DNA of 64,000 nt from G963691835 sp963691835 (GTDB lineage: Bacteria; Pseudomonadota; Alphaproteobacteria; Thalassobaculales; Thalassobaculaceae), in the NCBI GenBank assembly GCA_963691835.1, contig OY829383.1, positions 4,340,001-4,404,000 of the forward strand, given 5' to 3'. Each line of letters opens with the position of its first letter. Positions within the stretch are counted from its first letter, which is position 1. A model generated the notes under the pieces. It was not told the DNA's origin, did no database searches, and worked only from the letters and a program-made list of their open reading frames with translations. Below are positions 1 through 6,537 of the stretch, in pieces. Both the position numbers and the translations under genes were made by a program.

Positions 1-150
1 GAGATCCAGAAGCGCCATCACGGCACTCGCCTGACGACCCGCCGGGTACTTCGCGATGATGGCGTCTGCCTTCGCCTCATTCTCCGCCGTGAAGGCAAAG
101 GACGCCGGCTGCTGCGCGTCGGGCGCAATCTGATCGGCAACCGAACTCAC
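1..150 (-). CDS. nuoE: NADH-quinone oxidoreductase subunit E, N-terminal 50 codons (partial)
   Basis: Only the first 50 codons are inside the window; the gene continues past base 1. It starts at a GTG that overlaps the nuoD stop codon (GGTGAG arrangement), typical of translational coupling in the nuo operon. The visible residues, including the stretch FAFTAENEAKADAII and KYPAGRQASAVMALLDL, match the N-terminus of the 24-kDa thioredoxin-like [2Fe-2S] subunit, which precedes the cluster-binding cysteines (not yet reached here). The subunit sits in the peripheral arm of complex I at the cytoplasmic face and passes electrons near the FMN site. The assignment rests on the short sequence plus position after nuoD. 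Confidence 0.85.
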   Translation of the reverse strand, partial: MSSVADQIAPDAQQPASFAFTAENEAKADAIIAKYPAGRQASAVMALLDL

Positions 151-1325
151 CGGTCGATCTCCCCAAAGACGATGTCGAGCGAGCCGATGATGGCCACCGT
201 ATCCGCGAGCATGTGACCGCGCGACATGTAGTCCATGGCCGCCAGGAACGCGAAGCCCGGCGCCCGAATCTTGCATCGGTAGGGCTTGTTGGATCCGTCG
301 GAGACCAGGAACACGCCGAACTCACCCTTCGGTGCTTCGACGGCCGTATAGGTCTCACCCGCGGGCACATGATATCCCTCGGTGTAGAGCTTGAAGTGAT
401 GGATCAACGCCTCCATCGAGCGTTTCATTTCACCCCGCTTCGGCGGCGACACCTTGTTGTCGGTCGTCTTGACCGGGCCTTCAGGCATCTGCTCGATACA
501 CTGCTTCATGATCCGGAGGCTCTGGCGCATCTCCTCCACCCGGACGAGATAGCGCGCGAAACAATCGTTCGTCTTACCGATTGGAACGTCGAACTCCACC
601 TCGTCATAGGCGTCGTAGGATTGAGATTTCCGGAGATCCCACGGAATGCCGGAGCCGCGGAGGCATGGGCCGCTGAATCCGAGATCCAGCGCATCCTCAG
701 GCGGGACCACGCCGATGTCTACGGTTCGCTGCTTGAAGATCCGGTTGCCCGTCAGCAGGGACTCCATGTCGTCGATGAAGGCCGGGAAAGTCTCCATCCA
801 CTCGGACATATCCTCGAGGAGGCCCGCCGGAAGGTCCTGGTGAACCCCACCGGGCCGAAAATAGGCGGAGTGGAGACGCGCACCGGATGCCCGCTCGTAA
901 TACTCCATAAGGACTTCACGTTCCTCGAAACCCCAAAGCAGCGGCGTCATCGCGCCCACGTCCAAGGCGAACGTGGTGAGGTTCAGGATGTGATTCAGAA
1001 TGCGACCGATCTCGGCGTAGAGGACCCGAATGTACTGGGCCCGCTTTGGCACCTCGATCCCCAGGAGCTTCTCCACCGCAAGCGCGTAGGCATGTTCCTG
1101 GTTCATCGGTGAGACGTAGTCCAACCGGTCGAAATACGGCACCGCCTGCAGGTAGGTCTTGTACTCGATGAGTTTCTCGGTGCCCCGGTGGAGCAGACCG
1201 ATATGCGGGTCCGCCCGCTCCACGACCTCGCCGTCCATCTCAAGCACAAGGCGTAGCACACCGTGCGCCGCCGGATGCTGCGGGCCGAAGTTCATGGTGA
1301 GCGGCTTGATCTCCATCTCAGCCAT
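147..1325 (-). CDS. nuoD: NADH-quinone oxidoreductase subunit D (49-kDa subunit)
   Basis: 392 residues, the normal length for alphaproteobacterial NuoD, which is separate from NuoC here rather than fused as in E. coli. The N-terminal motif MNFGPQHPAAHGVLR and the segment with HIGLLHRGTEKLIE are the quinone-site signature of the 49-kDa subunit, derived from the NiFe-hydrogenase large subunit but lacking its metal-binding cysteines. Together with NuoB it forms the ubiquinone reduction site at the junction of the peripheral and membrane arms of complex I. The start codon overlaps the nuoC stop by one base, and the stop overlaps the GTG of nuoE, so C, D and E are translationally coupled. Confidence 0.98.
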   Translation of the reverse strand: MAEMEIKPLTMNFGPQHPAAHGVLRLVLEMDGEVVERADPHIGLLHRGTEKLIEYKTYLQAVPYFDRLDYVSPMNQEHAYALAVEKLLGIEVPKRAQYIRVLYAEIGRILNHILNLTTFALDVGAMTPLLWGFEEREVLMEYYERASGARLHSAYFRPGGVHQDLPAGLLEDMSEWMETFPAFIDDMESLLTGNRIFKQRTVDIGVVPPEDALDLGFSGPCLRGSGIPWDLRKSQSYDAYDEVEFDVPIGKTNDCFARYLVRVEEMRQSLRIMKQCIEQMPEGPVKTTDNKVSPPKRGEMKRSMEALIHHFKLYTEGYHVPAGETYTAVEAPKGEFGVFLVSDGSNKPYRCKIRAPGFAFLAAMDYMSRGHMLADTVAIIGSLDIVFGEIDR

Positions 1326-1963
1326 CAGCCCTGCCCTCCCTCGGCCGCGTCTTCGACCTTCTCATCGCCTGGAAGCATGGACCGTGCGCCCTCCCAAGGG
1401 CTCAGGAAGTCGAATGTACGGAAGTCCTGGGTCAGCTTGACCGGCTCATAGACGACACGCTTCTGCTCATCGTCGTAGCGAACCTCAACATTGCCCGTCA
1501 GCGGGAAGTCTTTCCGCATCGGGTGCCCCTCGAACCCGTAGTCGGTCAGAAGCCGACGCAGATCCGGGTGATCGGAGAAGAAGATGCCATAGAGGTCCCA
1601 AGCTTCCCGCTCGAACCAATTCGCCGACATGAACAGATCCGACACCGACGGCACCGGCATGTCCTCGGACGTCGCGACCTTAACCCGGACCCGGAGATTG
1701 TGACGCACGCTCAACAGGTTGTAGACGACGTCGAACCGAGGGTCCCGGCTGGGATAGTCAACACCGCAGATGTCCATCAGCCCTTTGAACATGCATTGGG
1801 GATCGTTCTTGAGGAACGTCAGAACGCGGACCACCGACTGCGGACGGGTCCGAATGGTGAGTTCATCCTGCGCCCACCCAATCTCCATGACATCGTCGTC
1901 GAGCTTAGCGGCGACGTAGTCCTTTAGATCGGACGCGAGCTCCGTCGGCTTGCGTGCCATCAT
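1325..1963 (-). CDS. nuoC: NADH-quinone oxidoreductase subunit C (30-kDa subunit)
   Basis: About 212 residues. The C-terminal half contains the family signature ERE.WDLYGI.F.DHPDLRR followed by TDYGFEGHPMRKDFPLTG, diagnostic of the 30-kDa subunit of complex I, a peripheral-arm scaffold that holds NuoD. I place the start at the first of two adjacent ATG codons because GGAGG lies about eight bases upstream; a GTG three codons earlier would sit on top of that ribosome binding site. It lies between nuoB and nuoD in the canonical nuoABCDE order, with a one-base overlap with nuoD. Confidence 0.97.
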   Translation of the reverse strand: MMARKPTELASDLKDYVAAKLDDDVMEIGWAQDELTIRTRPQSVVRVLTFLKNDPQCMFKGLMDICGVDYPSRDPRFDVVYNLLSVRHNLRVRVKVATSEDMPVPSVSDLFMSANWFEREAWDLYGIFFSDHPDLRRLLTDYGFEGHPMRKDFPLTGNVEVRYDDEQKRVVYEPVKLTQDFRTFDFLSPWEGARSMLPGDEKVEDAAEGGQG

Positions 1964-2017
1964 CGTTCGCACCTCCGGCGATCGGTCATAGCGGGGGAAT
2001 CCGACATCATGTCCGGG

Positions 2018-2572
2018 TCACCGAGCGATCGTTGCAGTACGGCGGATCTTCTTCTGCAACTGCATCAGGCCATACAGAAGCGCCTCGGCCGTCGGCGGGC
2101 ATCCCGGAACATAGACGTCCACGGGAACAATCCGGTCACAGCCGCGAACCACGGAATAGGAGTAGTGATAGTAGCCGCCACCGTTCGCGCAGCTGCCCAT
2201 GGACAGAACCCATCTCGGCTCCGCCATCTGGTCGTAAACCTTGCGAAGGGCCGGAGCCATCTTGTTGGTCAGCGTGCCTGCGACGATCATCACGTCCGAT
2301 TGGCGCGGGCTCGGCCGGAAGACCATGCCAAACCGGTCCAGATCGTACCGGCTTGCCGCCGAGTGCATCATCTCAACCGCGCAACAGGCCAGGCCGAACG
2401 TCATCGGCCACATGGACCCGGAGCGCGCCCAGTTGAAGAGCTTGTCGGCCTGGGCCACAACGAAGCCCTTCTCCTTTATCTCGTCGCCAACGGCGCGGAG
2501 AATCGCGTCCTGATCCGGACCCGGCGGTATGGGGCGGGAAAGATCCATGTCCCGCGGCGTGTTCACTCCCAT
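2018..2572 (-). CDS. nuoB: NADH-quinone oxidoreductase subunit B
   Basis: About 184 residues. Carries the terminal [4Fe-4S] cluster N2 ligands: the adjacent cysteine pair in GLACCAVEMM, one in MGSCANGGG and one in PGCPPTAEAL. This cluster donates electrons to ubiquinone. The ATG chosen overlaps the end of nuoA by ten bases and has AAGGGG about seven bases upstream; an internal ATG at 2548 is also possible because the N-terminal extension is poorly conserved. Second gene of the nuo operon. Confidence 0.96.
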   Translation of the reverse strand: MGVNTPRDMDLSRPIPPGPDQDAILRAVGDEIKEKGFVVAQADKLFNWARSGSMWPMTFGLACCAVEMMHSAASRYDLDRFGMVFRPSPRQSDVMIVAGTLTNKMAPALRKVYDQMAEPRWVLSMGSCANGGGYYHYSYSVVRGCDRIVPVDVYVPGCPPTAEALLYGLMQLQKKIRRTATIAR

Positions 2573-2928
2573 TCCAGGGCCCCTTTCTTCCATTCGTAGA
2601 TGAAGCCGATCGTCAGGATCCCCAGGAAGATCATCATCGACCAGAACCCGAAGAGCCCGATCCCGCCAAGCGAAACCGCCCAGGGAAAGAGGAAGGCAAC
2701 CTCAAGATCGAAGATGATGAACAGGATCGCGACCAGATAGAACCGAACGTCGAACTGGCCCCGGGAGTCATTGAAAGCCTCGAACCCGCACTCGTAGGCG
2801 GAGACCTTCTCTGAGTCAGGCCGTTGTGTCGCGATAATCATGGACGCGATCACCATGACCGCGGCAAGGCCGACGGCCACGCCGATGAAGATGAAAATCG
2901 GCAGGTATTCCGAGAGTAACGAGTCCAT
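2563..2928 (-). CDS. nuoA: NADH-quinone oxidoreductase subunit A
   Basis: 121 residues with three hydrophobic membrane segments. The motif YECGFEAFNDSRGQFDVRFYLVA-type loop (cysteine in YECGFE followed by the RGQFDVRFY segment) is the signature of NuoA/ND3, whose loop changes conformation in the active/deactive transition of complex I. It is the first gene of the operon; everything upstream to 3107 is non-coding. Its C-terminus overlaps the nuoB start. Confidence 0.97.
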   Translation of the reverse strand: MDSLLSEYLPIFIFIGVAVGLAAVMVIASMIIATQRPDSEKVSAYECGFEAFNDSRGQFDVRFYLVAILFIIFDLEVAFLFPWAVSLGGIGLFGFWSMMIFLGILTIGFIYEWKKGALEWE

Positions 2929-3032
2929 TTATCACCCCAGTCCGTCCAAGAGCCCAACACCACGGGACGAAGCGGCGCCACTATAGTCACTGCGGCGTCC
3001 CCTGGAAAGAGCGCCTCAACGCCAATTGCTGC

Positions 3033-3053
3033 GATGCGATGAAGCATCGCATC
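3033..3053. terminator. Perfect 9-bp hairpin between the glxA-type gene and nuoA
   Basis: GATGCGATG, a three-base spacer, then its exact reverse complement CATCGCATC. It lies 54 bases past the stop of the upstream regulator gene and about 105 bases before nuoA, both on the minus strand. That position suits a terminator that separates regulator transcription from the nuo operon, but there is no T-run after it on the minus strand, so it may instead be an operator or a Rho-assisted end. Confidence 0.35.
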
Positions 3054-3107
3054 CCTGAATAACGATATTTATTCAATTGATTGGGCAATCCGGTGAATCT
3101 CGAGTGG

Positions 3108-4049
3108 CTAGACGCTAGCCGAGGCGTCCGCGAGACCCGGCGCCCGATCATGGGAGGGTGGCAGCCCGAAACGCTTGCGGTACGCCCGGGAGAAGACTTC
3201 GGCATTGTCATAACCGCAATCGGCAGCAATCTCGGAGACCGCCAAAGTCGTGTTCCGGAGCATGTCCCGCGCCCGCTGAAGACGGAGTTCGACGGAGTAG
3301 CTTCTCGGCGACATCCGTAAGGACCGTTTGAACAGGCGCGTCAAACGCCAGGGAGGCACGCCGACCCTCGACGCGATCTCCGACGGCGACGGGCAGCGAC
3401 TCGGGTTTGCCATCATGATCCGGACGGCTTCTCTCACAACTGGAGACACCGAACCGCCCACCGCGGACATCACCTGACCGGGGAACATCGGCTGATAGGT
3501 GAGAACTTCCGCGACCCGCCCGCTCACCGCATCCCCCGCAAAATGACCAATGAGCCCCAGCGTCATGTCGAGGGTGGCCACACCTCCGGCGCTCGACGCA
3601 CGGGGCGGAGAGACGTCAAACAGCCGGTCAATAAACAGGCTGTCCGGGAACTCCCTGTGAAATCCCCCGATCGCTTCTGGATGAGCCGCGGCGGGCCGTA
3701 CGCGAAGCAGTCCAGCCTTGGCGAACACCAAAGCCCCCGTATCGACGCACGCCATCAGCGCCCCGAGGCGGTCCTGGCGGCGAAGCCATGAAAGTGTCGG
3801 GCCCGTGGCGGAACGGCCGGGGCGGTACGAAGCCAGCAGGATCACCACATCCTGCTTCTGGTCCGGCAAGGTGGTTGTGTCCATCGGGATACCGCTCGAG
3901 GACCGGCGGACTTGCCCGTCATCAGAAACCATCAACCAATCAAACCGGTTCTGGCCGAGTTCCCGGTTGGCAATGCGCAGAGGCTCCGTGACGAGCGTCA
4001 GAGAGAGAATCGGAAATCCGTCGGCAACATGAAGACACACAGTGACCAT
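3108..4049 (-). CDS. GlxA-family AraC-type transcriptional regulator (DJ-1/PfpI-like sensor domain plus HTH)
   Basis: 313 residues from the ATG giving MVTVCLHVADGFPILSL; the open frame extends further upstream but that part is unlike the family. The N-terminal half resembles the DJ-1/PfpI amidotransferase-like domain of GlxA/FtrA/CdhR regulators. The C-terminal 100 residues form two AraC helix-turn-helix units (IASRVGVPPWRLTRLFKRSL and VSEIAADCGYDNAEVFSRAYRKRFG). Members control catabolism of small nitrogenous compounds such as carnitine, choline derivatives and arginine. It diverges from the aldolase gene at 4190 with a palindrome in between, so it probably controls that gene. The effector cannot be read from sequence. 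Confidence 0.9.
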   Translation of the reverse strand: MVTVCLHVADGFPILSLTLVTEPLRIANRELGQNRFDWLMVSDDGQVRRSSSGIPMDTTTLPDQKQDVVILLASYRPGRSATGPTLSWLRRQDRLGALMACVDTGALVFAKAGLLRVRPAAAHPEAIGGFHREFPDSLFIDRLFDVSPPRASSAGGVATLDMTLGLIGHFAGDAVSGRVAEVLTYQPMFPGQVMSAVGGSVSPVVREAVRIMMANPSRCPSPSEIASRVGVPPWRLTRLFKRSLRMSPRSYSVELRLQRARDMLRNTTLAVSEIAADCGYDNAEVFSRAYRKRFGLPPSHDRAPGLADASASV

Positions 4050-4081
4050 GGACGAAGTGTAAATTGATCTCAAAATATTGT

Positions 4082-4097
4082 CGTTTGAAATCAAACG
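4082..4097. promoter_or_regulatory. Palindromic operator candidate in the divergent regulator/aldolase region
   Basis: CGTTTGA-AA-TCAAACG is a perfect 7+7 inverted repeat. It lies 33 bases upstream of the regulator start and 92 bases upstream of the aldolase start, in the only intergenic space shared by the two genes. AraC-type proteins more often bind direct repeats, so this could belong to another regulator. Confidence 0.4.
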
Positions 4098-4189
4098 CTG
4101 CACATCTCCCGACACCATACTTGGTTCTGTCGGGCTGGGTTCCCCGCCCCAAGCATCAACGGACTGAGACCCCCAGAGGAGTGCGCGCC

Positions 4190-4954
4190 ATGAGTATCGC
4201 CAGCCAATCCCCGCCCGCCTTCTGCAGCCCGGCAGAGTGGAAAGCCCGCACGGATCTGGCCGCCGTCTTTCGGATTCTGGCGCATTACGGCATGTCTGAC
4301 CTTGCGAACGGCGCGGTGGCAGCCCGGGTTCCGGACCAGCCGGATCATTATCTGGTTCACCCCTATGGCATGTTTTGGGAGGAAGCGACCGCATCCGCCA
4401 TGGTCAAGATCGGCCCGGATCTTGAGCCGGTTGATCCGGCGGCACCGTGGTTGAATGACGGCGCCCTTAACCTTTGCCGTTGGATCTTCGGATCCCGGCC
4501 TGAGGTCATGGTTTTCGTTCACGGCCACGACGAGGAGGTCATGGCCGTCGGCTCCATCGAGGACGGCTTGCTCCCGCTAAGCCAACCCGCCGTCTATCTC
4601 GGGAACATCACGGGATACATCGAGTACGAATTCGATGAGGATGAGGCGTTCAGCCGGCACCTTGTCGAGATGCTGGGACAGCATCAGATCCTGATCAGCC
4701 GGAATCACGGCTACTACGCCCTCGGCACAACGGCGGCGGAAGCCTTCTTCAGGGCATACTTTCTGCGGCAAACCTGTTCCGCGCAGATCAAGACGCTATC
4801 AATGGGGCGACCGCCTCATGTCATCGACCCGCAGAAAGTGGCCCGATACCAGGACCAGATGTCCGCATCGGAGCACTACAACTACGATGGCCGAACGGAG
4901 TGGCCCGGACTGATCCGGCAACTCGAAATCCGGAGCCCGGATTACAAGACATGA
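4190..4954 (+). CDS. Class II aldolase/adducin domain protein
   Basis: 254 residues starting at the ATG preceded by AGAGGA. The adducin/FucA-type fold is indicated by the metal-binding histidines in VHGHDEEVMAVG and RNHGYYALGTTAAEAF. Family members are zinc-dependent aldolases, epimerases or decarboxylases acting on small phosphorylated or free aldols in the cytoplasm; the substrate cannot be assigned. The gene stands alone on the plus strand, divergent from the GlxA-type regulator, and has no sugar-kinase or transporter partner beside it. Confidence 0.88.
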   Translation: MSIASQSPPAFCSPAEWKARTDLAAVFRILAHYGMSDLANGAVAARVPDQPDHYLVHPYGMFWEEATASAMVKIGPDLEPVDPAAPWLNDGALNLCRWIFGSRPEVMVFVHGHDEEVMAVGSIEDGLLPLSQPAVYLGNITGYIEYEFDEDEAFSRHLVEMLGQHQILISRNHGYYALGTTAAEAFFRAYFLRQTCSAQIKTLSMGRPPHVIDPQKVARYQDQMSASEHYNYDGRTEWPGLIRQLEIRSPDYKT

Positions 4955-5020
4955 GTAATCCCGCCCGGCGGAAGGCGGCACCAGGCCGACACGACCAAAA
5001 GATATCAATTTGGAGGTAAG

Positions 5021-5097
<77 letters not shown>

Positions 5098-5320
5098 GCA
5101 GAACCGGGTGATCCCCGGCAATGGGAGAAGTGGTGTAATCCTGGGCCATGGGTGTGTCAAGCACGTTCGGGAACGCTAGCGGAATGCGGCAACCCATCTG
5201 AACAGGATGGCGCTCCTCACGATTAGCGGCAGACAATACAATGGTTTTTTGGTGATATTTCCGAGTGTCAGCAGGCAAGATCATTACAAGATACAGCACG
5301 ATGTGAAATGGACCGCCGCC

Positions 5321-5728
5321 ATGATGACCAATGAAGATTACGAGCGGCTCAGAAAGCTATTCGGAATGCTGTCCAGCGACAGCGACGGGGAAGTACTCAA
5401 CGCTGTCTCCGCCATTAGCCGGATTTTGAACGTCTACGGAATCACCTGGTCCGAACTGCTGCTGCCCCGGAAACTCGTGAACGTCCGGGTATCCTCAAAG
5501 GACGATCTTCCACTCGAAGACTCCGAACAGCGTCCGCCAGGCCTTGCCGAAGCTTCCGCCCAACAGATGTACGCGGCCCTCATGTCGAGCCCCAACGTGG
5601 ACATCGAGACCAAGCGCGACATTCGCGACTACCGGGACGCCATCGAGAACAACCGCGTGTCGGAGAAGATCCGCGCGGATCTTCAGGCGATGTACAACTA
5701 CGCCATTCTTCTGGGTCGTCGAATCTGA
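5321..5728 (+). CDS. Small hypothetical protein between two tRNA genes
   Basis: 135 residues from the first of two adjacent ATG codons. The N-terminal part reads as an amphipathic helical segment (DYERLRKLFGMLSSD, then GEVLNAVSAISRILNVYG and TWSELL) resembling short proteins often found near phage or integrative elements, but I do not recognise a named family. The rest is hydrophilic and charged. It runs opposite to the flanking tRNA-Asp and tRNA-Val, and the 5' flank is more AT-rich than the surrounding genes, which could mean acquisition beside a tRNA. No integrase or attachment repeat is visible. Confidence 0.65.
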   Translation: MMTNEDYERLRKLFGMLSSDSDGEVLNAVSAISRILNVYGITWSELLLPRKLVNVRVSSKDDLPLEDSEQRPPGLAEASAQQMYAALMSSPNVDIETKRDIRDYRDAIENNRVSEKIRADLQAMYNYAILLGRRI

Positions 5729-5796
5729 GTTCGAGCCTTACGGTGTCGGGATCAACCCTATCGCCTGCGGAATGACAGGATACCGTATCGTGCAGG

Positions 5797-5872
5797 TGGT
5801 GGGCGCTGACGGGATCGAACCGCCGACCCTCTCGGTGTAAACGAGATGCTCTCCCAGCTGAGCTAAGCGCCC
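5797..5872 (-). tRNA. tRNA-Val (TAC)
   Basis: Minus-strand cloverleaf: acceptor GGGCGCT/AGCGCCC, D-stem GCTC/GAGC, anticodon stem TCTCG/CGAGA with loop TTTACAC (anticodon TAC), T-arm GGCGG TTCGATC CCGTC, A discriminator and encoded CCA. It lies downstream of hupB on the same strand, the usual alphaproteobacterial neighbour. Confidence 0.97.
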
Positions 5873-5922
5873 CAACCTTGTCTGCATCACTTCATGGACC
5901 AAGGTCTGGCCCAAATGACTGA

Positions 5923-5960
5923 CGCCGGCCGATCCCGTCTTGGTGAGATCGAAGCCGGCG
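5923..5960 (-). terminator. Hairpin downstream of hupB, possible terminator
   Basis: CGCCGGC pairs with GCCGGCG, with a two-base bulge then CGATC/GATCG, enclosing a short loop. It lies 22 to 59 bases after the hupB stop on the minus strand and before tRNA-Val. The following bases include only a short T-run, so intrinsic termination is plausible but not certain. Confidence 0.4.
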
Positions 5961-5981
5961 CCGGTATTGTAGCCGAACTGC

Positions 5982-6254
5982 TTAGTTCAGCGAATCCTTC
6001 AGGCCCTTACCCGGGCGGAACTTCGGCAGCTTCGACGCCGGTATGTTGATTTTCTCGCCAGTGCGCGGGTTGCGACCCTCGCTGGCTGCGCGTTCGCTGA
6101 CGCTGAAAGTGCCAAAGCCCACCAACCGCACTTCGTCTCCCGACTTCAGTGCATTGGTTACACAATCAAGCATGCTGTCGACCGCACGGCCCGCATCGGC
6201 TTTGGAAAGATCAGCCGCTTCGGCGACCGCGGCGACGAGTTCGTTCTTGTTCAC
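5982..6254 (-). CDS. hupB: HU-family DNA-binding protein
   Basis: 90 residues, the standard HU length. Starts MNKNELVAAVAEAA and carries the beta-arm signature GRNPRTGEKINIPASKLPKFRPGK that inserts into the DNA minor groove. A histone-like nucleoid protein that acts as a dimer to bend and compact DNA. It follows lon on the same strand after a 283-base gap containing a strong hairpin, so it probably has its own promoter. A GTGCGCGCAC palindrome at 6329-6338 lies about 75 bases upstream of its start. Confidence 0.97.
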   Translation of the reverse strand: MNKNELVAAVAEAADLSKADAGRAVDSMLDCVTNALKSGDEVRLVGFGTFSVSERAASEGRNPRTGEKINIPASKLPKFRPGKGLKDSLN

Positions 6255-6441
6255 GAGTGCCCCCCTCAGAGACGAGAGTTATGAAGTCCTTTGCCCCGCC
6301 CATCACTTTCGACGTGACGACCGACAATGTGCGCGCACTTTAGATCGCGCTCGCCGCCAGCGTCAATCGCCATCCGGCTGAAAACCCAAGGTTCGTGCGG
6401 CTTCCAGCCCATTAAGTGGCAAACGGGTACCGCTTTCGCCA

Positions 6442-6477
6442 TTCAGCCCGCACCCCGCCTTGCGGGATGCGGCTGAA
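6442..6477 (-). terminator. Long imperfect hairpin between lon and hupB
   Basis: The arm TTCAGCC..CGCA..CCCGC and its complement GCGGG..TGCG..GGCTGAA form a roughly 16-pair stem with one bulge and one mismatch around a three-base loop. It starts 61 bases after the lon stop on the minus strand, as expected for the end of lon transcription. No T-run follows, so it may act as a 3'-end stabiliser or with Rho. Confidence 0.5.
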
Positions 6478-6537
6478 CTGCCAAACCGGTTAGACGGTCA
6501 AATAGTTTGTTGCTGGTTCGAACCCTATTTCGGGTTT

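Noticed and set aside
213..1112. Long plus-strand open frame opposite nuoD
   Set aside because: It is the antisense of nuoD in high-GC DNA, has no recognisable protein features and no ribosome binding site. NuoD is clear on the other strand.
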